Source of the DNA: Streptomyces griseus subsp. griseus
Lineage (GTDB): Bacteria; Actinomycetota; Actinomycetes; Streptomycetales; Streptomycetaceae
DNA: 64,000 bases
Reading direction: 5' to 3'
Assembly (NCBI RefSeq): GCF_003610995.1
Contig: NZ_CP032543.1
Location: 5,828,001 to 5,892,000 of the forward strand
The notes beneath the pieces were generated by a model. It searched no databases, had not been told where the DNA came from, and saw only the letters and a program-made list of their open reading frames with translations. The translations under genes were made by a program, and so were the position numbers. The first letter of the stretch is position 1. The number at the start of each line of letters is the position of its first letter. Shown one piece after another: positions 9,773-17,429 of the stretch.

Positions 9773-10440
9773 CAGTGACCGTCCTCCTCGGGACCCTCGG
9801 CGAAGGCCTCTTCGACCTTGGCGATCTCGTCCGTACGCATCATCACGTGGACCAGGTCGCCCTCCTGCAGGACGGTCTGCGACGTCGGCAGAATGGCCTC
9901 GCCCAACCGGGTGAGGAAGGCCACGCGCACGCCGGTCTGCTCCTGGAGCGTGCTGATCCGGTGGCCGATCCACGACGGTGTCGTGTGCACCTCGGCGAGC
10001 TGCACACCTCCGCTCGGATCGCGCCACAGCGGCTCCGCGCCCGAGGGCAGCAGCCGTCGCAGCATCTGGTCCGCCGTCCAGCGGACCGTGGCCACGGTGG
10101 GGATGCCGAGCCGCTGGTACACCTCGGCCCGCTTCGGGTCGTAGATACGGGCCGCGACGTTCTCGATGGAGAACATCTCGCGGGCCACCCGGGCCGCGAT
10201 GATGTTGGAGTTGTCACCGCTGCTGACCGCGGCGAACGCCCCGGCCTCCTCGATGCCCGCCTCGCGGAGGGTGTCCTGGTCGAAGCCGACCCCGGTGACC
10301 CGGCGACCGCCGAACCCGGATCCGAGACGGCGGAAGGCCGTCGGGTCCTGGTCGATCACCGCGACCGTGTGGCCCTGCTGCTCCAGGGTCTGCGCGAGAG
10401 CGGCTCCGACGCGCCCGCAACCCATGATGACGATGTGCAC
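9772..10440 (-). CDS. TrkA family potassium uptake regulatory protein (first of pair)
   Basis: This 222-residue RCK protein is related to its downstream neighbour. It begins with the Rossmann signature MHIVIMGCGRVGAALAQTLE and has VAVIDQDPTAF at the end of the second strand. NSNIIAARVAREMF is the adenine-side helix. A C-terminal TrkA_C domain carries GVRVAFLTRLGEAILP and EGDLVHVMM. It is the first gene of a two-gene minus-strand operon. It probably forms a hetero-oligomeric nucleotide-sensing ring with the second TrkA; the transporter partner may be the APC permease on the opposite strand or another Trk channel elsewhere. Confidence 0.93.
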   Translation of the reverse strand: MHIVIMGCGRVGAALAQTLEQQGHTVAVIDQDPTAFRRLGSGFGGRRVTGVGFDQDTLREAGIEEAGAFAAVSSGDNSNIIAARVAREMFSIENVAARIYDPKRAEVYQRLGIPTVATVRWTADQMLRRLLPSGAEPLWRDPSGGVQLAEVHTTPSWIGHRISTLQEQTGVRVAFLTRLGEAILPTSQTVLQEGDLVHVMMRTDEIAKVEEAFAEGPEEDGH

Positions 10441-10762
10441 CGCTCGCCTACCTCGCCGTCCTGGTCATCCGGCCGACCTGCGAAAACACGCTGCTCACAC
10501 TTCTCTCTCAGCTTGCCGGGCAAACAACGGGGCAACGACTTCGGCGCTGCCCGGGGATGAGCTTATGCCGCTGGGGGACGGCTGTTTCCTCCGAGTGTGC
10601 GTTGCCCCGGACACATGGGCAAAGGGGGAGTAAAAGCGCTGCGCCAGTCGCAAGGATTGCGTTAAGGATTACGGTCGGGTTCTGCTCCTACCGCAGGAGA
10701 ACAGGGGTGTCACGCCGATCAGGCGCGCGTGACCGGCACGGTGGCCGCTTACGATCCTCGAC
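10441..10762. promoter_or_regulatory. Divergent promoter region between trkA pair and APC permease
   Basis: These 322 non-coding bases lie between divergent genes. On the plus strand TACGAT at 10750-10755 lies 8 bases before the GTG start at 10763, again the spacing of a leaderless transcript; a GTGACC about 15 bases upstream is a weak -35 candidate. I looked for a ydaO/c-di-AMP riboswitch, which is common upstream of K+ genes, and could not support one. Confidence 0.45.
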
Positions 10763-12814
10763 GTGTCCAAACTGACCGACGTGCCCAAAAGGATTCTGAT
10801 CGGCCGGGCGCTGCGCAGCGACAAGCTGGGGGAGACGCTCCTCCCCAAGCGCATCGCGCTCCCCGTCTTCGCATCCGACCCGCTGTCCTCGGTGGCGTAC
10901 GCACCAGGAGAAGTTCTCCTGGTGCTGTCCATCGCGGGCGTGTCGGCGTACCACTTCAGCCCGTGGATCGCGCTCGCCGTCGCCATCCTCATGTTCACGG
11001 TGGTCGCCTCCAACCGGCAGAACGTCCGCGCCTACCCGAGCGGTGGCGGTGACTACGAGGTCACGGCGACCAACCTCGGCCCCAAGGCCGGACTGACCGT
11101 CGCGAGCGCCCTGCTCGTCGACTACGTCCTCACCGTCGCCGTGTCGATCTCCTCGGGCATCGAGAACCTCGGCTCCGCGATCCCGTTCGTCATCGAGCAC
11201 AAGATCCCCATGGCCATCGGCGCCATCGTCCTGCTCACCCTGATGAACCTGCGAGGAGTCAAGGAGTCCGGGAAGCTCTTCGCCATCCCCACCTACCTCT
11301 TCGTGGTGGGTGTCTTCCTGATGATCCTCTGGGGCGCGTTCCGCGGGCTGATCCTCGGCGACACCATGAACGCCCCCACCGCCGACCTCGAGATCAAGCC
11401 CGAGCACCCGGGCCTCGCCGGTTTCGCCCTCGTCTTCCTCCTGCTCCGCGCCTTCTCCTCCGGCTGCGCCGCCCTGACCGGTGTCGAGGCGATCAGCAAC
11501 GGCGTGCCGGCCTTCCGGAAGCCGAAGAGTAAGAACGCCGCGACCACCCTCGCCCTGATGGGCCTCCTCGCGGTCACCATGTTCTGCGGGATCATCGGCC
11601 TGGCCATGGCCACCAACGTCAAGATGGCCGAGAACCCGGCCGTCGACCTGATCCGCGACGGCGTACCGGTCGGCCCGACCTACACCCAGGACCCGGTCAT
11701 CGCCCAGGTCGCCGAGGCCGTCTTCGGCCACGGCTCGTTCCTCTTCATGATCCTCGCCGCGGCCACCGCGCTGGTCCTCTTCCTGGCCGCGAACACCGCG
11801 TACAACGGCTTCCCGCTGCTCGGATCGATCCTCGCCCAGGACCGCTTCCTGCCACGCCAGCTGCACACCCGCGGCGACCGCCTCGCCTTCTCCAACGGCA
11901 TCCTGCTGCTGGCCGGAGCCGCCATCGCACTGGTCTGGGTCTACGACGCCGACTCCACCCACCTCATCCAGCTCTACATCGTCGGGGTGTTCGTCGCCTT
12001 CACCCTGAGCCAGATCGGCATGGTGCGGCACTGGAACCGCCTGCTCGCCGACGAGCGCGACCAGGCCAAACGCCGCCACATGTTCCGCTCCCGGGCCATC
12101 AACGCCTTCGGGGCCTTCTTCACCGGTCTGGTCCTGGTCGTGGTCCTGGCCACCAAGTTCACGCACGGCGCCTGGGTCGCGCTGCTCGGCATGGTGATCT
12201 TCTACGGCACGATGACCGCGATCCGGAAGCACTACGACCGGGTGGCCGCCGAGATCGCCGCGGACGACGCCGCCCCCGACGCGGCCATGCGCCCCTCCCG
12301 CGTCCACGCGATCGTCCTGGTCTCCAAGCTCCACCGCCCGACCCTGCGCGCCCTCGCCTACGCCAAGCTGATCCGCGCCGACCACCTGGAGGCGCTCTCC
12401 ATCAGCGTCGACCCGGACGAGACGAAGGCGCTGCGCCAGGAGTGGGAGCGGCGCAACATCGACGTACCGCTCAAGATCCTGGACTCGCCCTACCGCGAGG
12501 TGACCCGCCCGGTCATCGAGTACGTGAAGGGCCTGCGCCGGCAGAGCCCACGCGATGTGGTCAGCGTCTACATCCCGGAGTACGTGGTCGGCCACTGGTA
12601 CGAGCACCTGCTGCACAACCAGAGCGCCCTGCGCCTCAAGGGCCGCCTGCTCTTCACCCCGGGTGTCATGGTCACCTCGGTCCCGTACCAGCTCCAGTCC
12701 TCCGAGGCGGCGAAGAAGCGGGCGCGCAGGCGAGCGAACTGGAGCGCTCCGGGTTCGGTACGGCGGGGCCCGGTGGAACGCCGGCACCACAAGGAGCCGG
12801 GCCGGAAGGGCTGA
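10763..12814 (+). CDS. APC superfamily permease
   Basis: This is a 683-residue integral membrane transporter of the amino acid/polyamine/organocation superfamily. About 12 helices cover residues 30-500 (SVAYAPGEVLLVLSIAG in the first substrate-site region; SGIENLGSAIPF; AANTAYNGFPLLGSILAQD). A 170-residue cytoplasmic C-terminal domain follows, with alternating strands and helices (VHAIVLVSKLHRPTLRALAYAKLIRAD), resembling the soluble tail of KUP/KimA-like transporters. The GTG start lies 8 bases from a -10-like box. The neighbourhood of two TrkA proteins and kdp makes K+ a plausible substrate, but amino acids cannot be excluded from sequence alone. Confidence 0.88.
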   Translation: MSKLTDVPKRILIGRALRSDKLGETLLPKRIALPVFASDPLSSVAYAPGEVLLVLSIAGVSAYHFSPWIALAVAILMFTVVASNRQNVRAYPSGGGDYEVTATNLGPKAGLTVASALLVDYVLTVAVSISSGIENLGSAIPFVIEHKIPMAIGAIVLLTLMNLRGVKESGKLFAIPTYLFVVGVFLMILWGAFRGLILGDTMNAPTADLEIKPEHPGLAGFALVFLLLRAFSSGCAALTGVEAISNGVPAFRKPKSKNAATTLALMGLLAVTMFCGIIGLAMATNVKMAENPAVDLIRDGVPVGPTYTQDPVIAQVAEAVFGHGSFLFMILAAATALVLFLAANTAYNGFPLLGSILAQDRFLPRQLHTRGDRLAFSNGILLLAGAAIALVWVYDADSTHLIQLYIVGVFVAFTLSQIGMVRHWNRLLADERDQAKRRHMFRSRAINAFGAFFTGLVLVVVLATKFTHGAWVALLGMVIFYGTMTAIRKHYDRVAAEIAADDAAPDAAMRPSRVHAIVLVSKLHRPTLRALAYAKLIRADHLEALSISVDPDETKALRQEWERRNIDVPLKILDSPYREVTRPVIEYVKGLRRQSPRDVVSVYIPEYVVGHWYEHLLHNQSALRLKGRLLFTPGVMVTSVPYQLQSSEAAKKRARRRANWSAPGSVRRGPVERRHHKEPGRKG

Positions 12815-12928
12815 GTGGGGCGGCGCGCCTCGCGTGGTAAGCACCCTGGCGGCACCCACGTAGACTGGTGGGCTGTTGTCCGGCCGCGCGAACCCGCCTT
12901 CCCCCTCCCCCTTCTGGAGCCTCTCCTC

Positions 12929-14257
12929 ATGCAGAACGAACCCACGTCGTCGCTGGTCGGGGAGGAGTACGAGGTCGAGGTCGGGCCCGTCGCACACGGC
13001 GGCCACTGCATCGCCCGTACGGCCGAGAACCAGGTCCTCTTCGTCCGCCACACGCTCCCCGGCGAGAAGATCATCGCCAAGGTCACCGACGGCGACACGG
13101 ACTCCCGCTTCCTGCGGGCCGACGCCGTACGCATCCTGGAGCCGTCCAAGGACCGCGTCGAGGCCCCGTGCCCGTACGCGGGCCCCGGCATGTGCGGCGG
13201 CTGCGACTGGCAGCACGCCAAGCCCGGCGCGCAGCGCCGCCTCAAGGGCGAGGTGATCGCCGAGCAGCTGAAGCGCCTGGCGGGCCTGACGCCCGAGGAG
13301 GCCGGCTGGGACGGCACGGTCATGCCCGCCGAGGGCGACAAGCTCCCGCCGGGCGAGGTCCCGGCCTGGCGCACCCGCGTCCAGTACACGGTGGACGCGG
13401 AGGGCCGGGCGGGCCTGCGCAAGCACCGCTCGCACGACGTCCAGCCGATCGACCGCTGCCTGATCGCCGCCCCCGGCGTCTCCGAACTCGGCGTCGAGAA
13501 GCGCGAATGGCCGCAGATCGCCGCGGTCGAGGCCATCACCGCCACCGGCTCCAACGACCGCCAGGTCATCCTCACCCCGAAGCCCGGCGGCCGGCTCCCC
13601 CTGGTGGAGCTGGACAAGCCGGTCTCCGTACTCCGCGTGGAGGAGCACGACGGCGGCGTCCACCGCGTCCACGGCCGCGCCTTCGTCCGCGAACGCGCCG
13701 ACGACCGCACCTACCGGGTCGGTTCCGGCGGCTTCTGGCAGGTCCACCCGCAGGCGGCCAACACCCTGGTCCGCGCGGTCATGCAGGGCCTGCTGCCCCG
13801 CAAGAACGACACGGCCCTCGACCTCTACTGCGGCGTCGGCCTCTTCGCCGGCGCCATCGGCCAGCGCATCGGCGAGAAGGGCGCGGTGCTCGGCATCGAG
13901 TCCGGCAAGCGCGCGGTCGAGGACGCCCGCCACAACCTCAAGGACCTGGACCGCGTCCGCATCGAACAGGGCAAGGTCGACCAGGTCCTGCCCCGCACGG
14001 GCATCACGGAGTGCGACCTGATCGTCCTGGACCCCCCGCGCGCGGGCGCGGGCAAGCAGGTGGTCAAACACCTGTCGGGCCTGGGCGCCCGCAAGATCGC
14101 CTACGTGGCCTGCGACCCGGCGGCCCTGGCCCGGGACCTGGCGTACTTCGCGGAGGGCGGGTACAGGGTGCGGACGCTGCGGGCGTTCGATCTGTTTCCG
14201 ATGACTTCGCACGTTGAGTGCGTGGCCATCTTGGAGCCCGTAGCAAAGGGTGCCTGA
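12929..14257 (+). CDS. Class I SAM-dependent RNA methyltransferase, TrmA/RumA family, with TRAM domain
   Basis: This enzyme is predicted to methylate C5 of a uridine in tRNA or rRNA. The protein has 442 residues. An N-terminal TRAM domain (about residues 5-65) is followed by iron-sulfur cysteines in CPYAGPGMCGGC plus a later IDRCL cysteine. The methyltransferase domain has LDLYCGVGLFAGAIG for SAM binding, DLIVLDPPRAGAGKQV and the catalytic cysteine in YVACDPAALARDL. The ATG at 12929 is chosen over an in-frame start 114 bases upstream because the TRAM domain begins right after it; TAGACT at 12861-12866 is a possible -10 box. Its 3' end is duplicated 2 kb downstream (see repeats). Confidence 0.93.
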   Translation: MQNEPTSSLVGEEYEVEVGPVAHGGHCIARTAENQVLFVRHTLPGEKIIAKVTDGDTDSRFLRADAVRILEPSKDRVEAPCPYAGPGMCGGCDWQHAKPGAQRRLKGEVIAEQLKRLAGLTPEEAGWDGTVMPAEGDKLPPGEVPAWRTRVQYTVDAEGRAGLRKHRSHDVQPIDRCLIAAPGVSELGVEKREWPQIAAVEAITATGSNDRQVILTPKPGGRLPLVELDKPVSVLRVEEHDGGVHRVHGRAFVRERADDRTYRVGSGGFWQVHPQAANTLVRAVMQGLLPRKNDTALDLYCGVGLFAGAIGQRIGEKGAVLGIESGKRAVEDARHNLKDLDRVRIEQGKVDQVLPRTGITECDLIVLDPPRAGAGKQVVKHLSGLGARKIAYVACDPAALARDLAYFAEGGYRVRTLRAFDLFPMTSHVECVAILEPVAKGA

Positions 14258-14535
14258 CCTGCTGTTCTGTGGTCCGGGTAGGTTGCTCGACCTGTTTCCC
14301 TCCGTGCGGCGGGTCGAGGGGACGGATCGCCCTTCGTGCCCTCCTGACCCGCGAATTCATCAGAGAAGCGCTTGCGTCGGCGACGTCTTCAGGGTCTCGA
14401 TCGGAGAGTCTTGACGCTCATATGACGCTCGTACACGAAGTCTTGACCGCCCGGAGCTTTCTCTGGCTGGGGTCCTGCGGACCGGACCATCGACAGGGGG
14501 CGAGGCCGCCCGGTGTGGGCGTCTCGCTGCACCGA
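14185..14535 (+). repeat. Long direct repeat, copy 1: 3' end of the methyltransferase gene plus downstream DNA
   Basis: This stretch covers the last about 24 codons of the methyltransferase and about 280 bases beyond it. It recurs in the same orientation at 16155-16496 with clear but imperfect identity, roughly 70-80 percent by eye. Shared landmarks include GAGTGCGTGGC, GCTCGACCTGTTT, GCGCTTGCGTCGGCGA and the paired TTGACGCTC-N-TATGACGCT. Copy 1 carries the functional stop codon. Between 14536 and the hairpin at 14845 I see no supportable gene. Confidence 0.8.
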
Positions 14536-14844
14536 AGCGTGCTGTGGAGAGGTGCAGCAGATCTTGGCGGAGGTGTCCACCTGTTCTGAGTCGTCGGGTG
14601 CATCGGCTGTCTGGGTGTGCTCCCTGGGAACGCGCGGTCGGCTGCGACTGTTCGGGGAACCGGCAGTCGGCCCAAGGGGATGCACGGAGGTCTCCATCCC
14701 GGCGCGGCCTGCTTCGCCTGCGTGAGTATGAAGGCCATGCCCCAGACGCCGAGGCAAACGAGCGTGGTTTTGGACTGGGCACCCCTTCGGCTGTGCGAGC
14801 GCGCGGGCCCGGGATCACCCTGAAAGATGGGTCGAAGACACCGA

Positions 14845-14882
14845 CCCGTGGCCTGCGGCACATGATGGCCGCAGGCCACGGG
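14845..14882 (-). terminator. Hairpin downstream of immunity gene A
   Basis: A perfect 15-bp inverted repeat (14845-14859 with 14868-14882) lies 42 bases beyond the stop of the minus-strand immunity gene. It ends the toxin/immunity pair A. Confidence 0.75.
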
Positions 14883-14924
14883 CCTGTCGCTTGACGTCGC
14901 TCTGCGGGTGCCTGACTTGTCAGT

Positions 14925-15191
14925 TCAGAAGAGGTCGAGCTCTGCAGACTCGACTGCACCCAGTAGTCGGCATTCTCCGGTCTTCCCGTCAACGCGCAGG
15001 TAGCCCGTGCCGACCGCCATGTCCCGGGGATCTCCGTCACGGAGGTAGGCAGCTGACTGGCAGTCGAAATAGAAGTCGTTCCCCACTTGGGCGCGTTCCC
15101 CTTCGACAAGCGCGAAGGTCATGCCTTCGTGGCTGACCTGCTGGTCCAGAAAGCTCTGGGCCAGCACGGCAGCGTCCTCGATGTCCAGCAT
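14925..15191 (-). CDS. Putative immunity protein A (Imm35/YrhB-like)
   Basis: This 88-residue protein probably neutralises the adjacent papain-fold toxin. Its ATG (15191) overlaps the toxin TGA as TGATG, the usual toxin-immunity coupling. An upstream in-frame GTG inside the toxin exists, but the ATG start aligns with the start of immunity B (MLDIEDAAVLAQSFL against MLDREQAERRAEEFL). A helical N-terminus is followed by a beta-rich part (FYFDCQSAAYLRDGD; GTGYLRVDGKTGECRLL). The general pattern resembles Imm35/YrhB-type immunity proteins; that assignment is from memory of the family and is tentative. A broken near-identical relative lies at 17095-17320. Confidence 0.7.
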   Translation of the reverse strand: MLDIEDAAVLAQSFLDQQVSHEGMTFALVEGERAQVGNDFYFDCQSAAYLRDGDPRDMAVGTGYLRVDGKTGECRLLGAVESAELDLF

Positions 15192-16144
15192 CAGTCTGTC
15201 CTCAGGAGAGAGAAGTTCCGCCACAGCGAGAGGCTGGCATGTCCCGACTGGCCGTCCAGGAACACGACCTCTCCCTTGACGTTTACCACGTTGAAGACAT
15301 GGGCGCGTCTGCCCTTCTGACCCATGACGATACCTCTGGCGCCGTTCCCAGCGGTTTTGATCTCATTGACGATGCCGGAGATGGTTGACGACTTGAACTG
15401 TCTCCCTCCGTACAGGGCTTCGAGCGGCGCGGTCGAGCCGGCCTCCAGCTTGCCCGGAGCCGAGGAGGGAGCGCCGTCGGCGAGCAGACGATCGACTGCC
15501 ACCGCGCAGGCACGGCAGTTCGTCTCGCCGCCCTGAGGATTGACCAACGCCTTGAGCTGCGGGGTGAGGGGAGTCTTGTAGGGAATGCCCCCATGCCCCA
15601 AGGTCACGCCGCCGCCGCCGGGGCCGAATCTCAGATTCCCCACCTTGAACGGGGTTGCCTCGGGAATGACGGCTGCTCGCCGCCACCCGGTCAGTCCGCC
15701 GAGTCCGGTGACGGCGAGCTGTTGGGTGAGTTCGTCGGCTGCTTCGGCGTAGAGGTCGGCGAGTGCGTCGCAGCCTTGTTGGCGGAGCATGTACTCGGCG
15801 CGGTAGAGGCGGTAGGCGGGTCGGACGGGGAGGTACTTGTCGAGGAAGGCGCCGGCGCCGCCGTTCTGGCCGGTGAAGGCGTCCTGTGCGTCCCCGAGGA
15901 ACACGAACGGTGACTTGACGACGTCGACGAAGGCGTTCCCGAAGATGCCCAGCACGTCGCCGATGCTGTCGACGCTGTCGTTCGGGTCTTCGGGGGTTCG
16001 GCCGCTGGCGGATGGACCCGATAGGTGACGTTGCTCTGGCGGCCTGCGTACCGGCTGCCAGCAGTGACGCTTGTTTGACGCTCCAGGCGGCCCCACGCAG
16101 CCGCCGAGCCCAGAAAGGGTATCTGACCTGCTCATTTCCATCAC
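15191..16144 (-). CDS. Polymorphic toxin C-terminal cassette A: papain-fold (Tox-PL, glutamine deamidase-like) domain
   Basis: This open frame of up to 317 codons encodes the C-terminal portion of a secreted toxin. Residues about 55-175 form an alanine-rich pretoxin region (GDVLGIFGNAFVDVVKSPF; AEYMLRQQGCDALADLYAEAADEL). The last 110 residues are a papain-fold toxin domain: catalytic cysteine in NCRACAVAVD (C210 or C213), histidine in RRAHVFNVV (H282) and acidic/amide residue in FLDGQSG (D297/Q299). Proteins of this fold are deamidases or peptidases. The first about 50 codons look unlike the rest and no ribosome site or delivery domain is present, so this is a truncated cassette rather than a complete toxin gene. 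It abuts repeat copy 2. Confidence 0.7.
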   Translation of the reverse strand: MMEMSRSDTLSGLGGCVGPPGASNKRHCWQPVRRPPEQRHLSGPSASGRTPEDPNDSVDSIGDVLGIFGNAFVDVVKSPFVFLGDAQDAFTGQNGGAGAFLDKYLPVRPAYRLYRAEYMLRQQGCDALADLYAEAADELTQQLAVTGLGGLTGWRRAAVIPEATPFKVGNLRFGPGGGGVTLGHGGIPYKTPLTPQLKALVNPQGGETNCRACAVAVDRLLADGAPSSAPGKLEAGSTAPLEALYGGRQFKSSTISGIVNEIKTAGNGARGIVMGQKGRRAHVFNVVNVKGEVVFLDGQSGHASLSLWRNFSLLRTD

Positions 16145-16154
16145 ATGCTCAGGC

Positions 16155-16496
16155 CGACATCTTTTCGATGACGCATCATGTGGAGTGCGTGGCGATTCTG
16201 GAGCCTGCTACAAGGGCGCCTGACCTGCGCCTTCGTTGTTCGAGTGGGTCGCTCGACCTGTTTGCTTTCATGCGGCGGGTCACGCGGACGACTTGCCCCT
16301 CGTAACCTTCTGAGCTGCGAATTCAGCAGGTAGGCGCTTGCGTCGGCGATGCCTTCAGAGTCTCGTTCGGAGATTCTTGACGCTCGTATGACGCTTGAAT
16401 CGGGAGTCTCAACATCACGGACCTCTCCGGCTGGGCCGTGCGGACCGGGCCATTGGTACAGGGCAAGCAACTCCGGTAGGGGGTCCCGCTGCACTT
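16155..16496 (+). repeat. Long direct repeat, copy 2: diverged copy of the methyltransferase 3' end
   Basis: This copy would encode DIFSMTHHVECVAILEPATRAP, matching DLFPMTSHVECVAILEPVAKGA at the end of the intact methyltransferase, and matches its downstream DNA for another about 280 bases. One base is missing near the former stop codon and many positions differ, so it is not a recent copy. It lies between toxin cassette A and immunity gene B and contains no supportable gene of its own. The gap 16497-16571 is also empty. Confidence 0.8.
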
Positions 16497-16571
16497 CCCA
16501 GCGGCGGCGCGAGCTGCCATCTTGGCCCTACTTCATTGGCGGGCCTTGATCCCTGATGTTGAATCCACGAG

Positions 16572-16611
16572 AGCGGGCCTCCTCGCCAGGGTGCTTTCGG
16601 TGAGGCCCGCT
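16572..16611 (-). terminator. Hairpin downstream of immunity gene B
   Basis: A perfect 10-bp inverted repeat (16572-16581 with 16602-16611) lies 25 bases past the stop of the minus-strand immunity gene B. Its position relative to the gene mirrors the hairpin behind immunity gene A. Confidence 0.65.
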
Positions 16612-16635
16612 GTGCGTGTTCGGGGCGGCTCCTGT

Positions 16636-16917
16636 TCAGAGTAGGTTGCGTTCCATGAAGGCGTCCGCCTCGTCCCAGTCGATGAATCGGCAGGATCCGG
16701 TGGTCAGGTCGACCGTGACCGGTAGGTTTCCGCCTAGCTGCATGTCCTCGCGTCCGTGGTCGAGGTAGTCGATGTGGTCGTAAGGAGCGATGAACTGCCC
16801 CCCGTCAGTGAAGCAGTACTCGGAGATGATCCGGACAGATGAGGACGGTCCCCAGGACCGGCTTTCGCCTGCGAGGAACTCCTCGGCTCTGCGCTCGGCC
16901 TGTTCCCTGTCAAGCAT
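16636..16917 (-). CDS. Putative immunity protein B
   Basis: This 93-residue protein starts MLDREQAERRAEEFLAG, the same opening pattern as immunity A, and continues with beta-rich segments (VRIISEYCFTDGGQFIAPYDHIDYLDHG; NLPVTVDLTTGSCRFIDWDEADAFM). The stop of the upstream toxin fragment is separated from its ATG by one base. It is intact although its cognate toxin is reduced to a 3' fragment, which fits an orphan immunity gene retained after cassette displacement. Family (Imm35-like) is tentative. Confidence 0.65.
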   Translation of the reverse strand: MLDREQAERRAEEFLAGESRSWGPSSSVRIISEYCFTDGGQFIAPYDHIDYLDHGREDMQLGGNLPVTVDLTTGSCRFIDWDEADAFMERNLL

Positions 16918-16918
16918 T

Positions 16919-17094
16919 TCAGTTGGTCCTCATGAGGTAGTAGTTGCGGTATCTATTCTCGGCTGGGTTGGCCTTGCCTGACTGGAAGTCGAGGAATACC
17001 ACCTCGCCATCGTTATTGGCGACGTTGAAGTAGTGACCGATGCCCTTCTGTGGCCAGGCCCCCACGATTACACGAGCTCCCGGGCCCCAGCGCA
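16919..17094 (-). pseudogene. Orphan toxin tail B (papain-fold 3' fragment)
   Basis: The last about 58 codons of a second papain-fold toxin remain: WGPGARVIVGAWPQKGIGHYFNV with the catalytic histidine in GHYFNV, then VVFLDFQSGKANP and a stop. The catalytic cysteine half is missing. Upstream, at about 17095, the sequence changes abruptly into the 3' end of the broken immunity gene C. The fragment is not expected to be active; it marks a recombination junction. Confidence 0.65.
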
Positions 17095-17320
17095 GAGTCG
17101 GCATTCTCCGGTATTTCCGTCAACGCGCAGGTAGCCCGTACCTACAGCTATGTCCCGGGGATCTCCATCACGGAGGTGGGTAGCTGACTGGCAGTCGAAA
17201 GAGAAGTCGCCTCCCACTTGGGCGCGTTCCCCTTCGACGCGCGAGGGCCATGCCTTCGTGGCTGGCCTGCTGCTCCAGGAAGTTCTGGGTCAGCACGGCA
17301 GGGTCTTTGACGCTCAGCGT
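17095..17320 (-). pseudogene. Broken immunity gene C, relative of immunity gene A
   Basis: Most of this stretch matches immunity gene A closely at the DNA level (compare 14970-15191). Two lesions are visible. The start codon overlapping the toxin stop is ACG instead of ATG, and two bases are missing near 17237-17243, shifting the frame. Its last codons are replaced by toxin tail B. It cannot make the full immunity protein. Confidence 0.7.
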
Positions 17321-17400
17321 CAGTCTGTCCTCAGGGGAGAGAAGTTCCGGCATGGCGAGAGGCCGGCATGTCCGGTCTGACCGTCCAGGAACACGACGCC
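17320..17400 (-). pseudogene. Remnant of toxin tail C
   Basis: The last about 25 codons (VVFLDGQTGHAGLSPCRNF, ending in RTD and a TGA at 17320-17322) match the end of toxin cassette A with a few substitutions. Similarity stops at about 17400, 30 bases before the left end of the insertion element, so the element or an associated deletion removed the rest. Confidence 0.65.
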
Positions 17401-17429
17401 CGCACGTTCGAGCCGATGCTGGTAATAGA

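Noticed and set aside
10441..10762. Possible c-di-AMP (ydaO) riboswitch upstream of the permease
   Set aside because: The conserved ydaO core elements could not be found, and the promoter seems to give a leaderless transcript, leaving no room for a riboswitch.
10688..14212. A 1174-codon minus-strand open frame opposite the APC permease and methyltransferase genes
   Set aside because: Same kind of antisense shadow; it spans two well-supported plus-strand genes and their spacer and has no recognisable domain.
14258..14844. Small plus- and minus-strand frames between the methyltransferase and immunity gene A
   Set aside because: None has a ribosome site, coding bias or recognisable motif; the segment is mostly the long repeat. 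The ASYERQ-SP-ETLK-like reading shared by both repeat copies follows from DNA similarity alone.
14185..16496. Interpretation of the two repeats as attL/attR of a classical integrative element
   Set aside because: There is no integrase, excision gene or tRNA target, the repeats are long and only partly identical, and the interior is about 2 kb of toxin/immunity sequence. Recombination of cassettes fits better, though a stripped-down element cannot be excluded.
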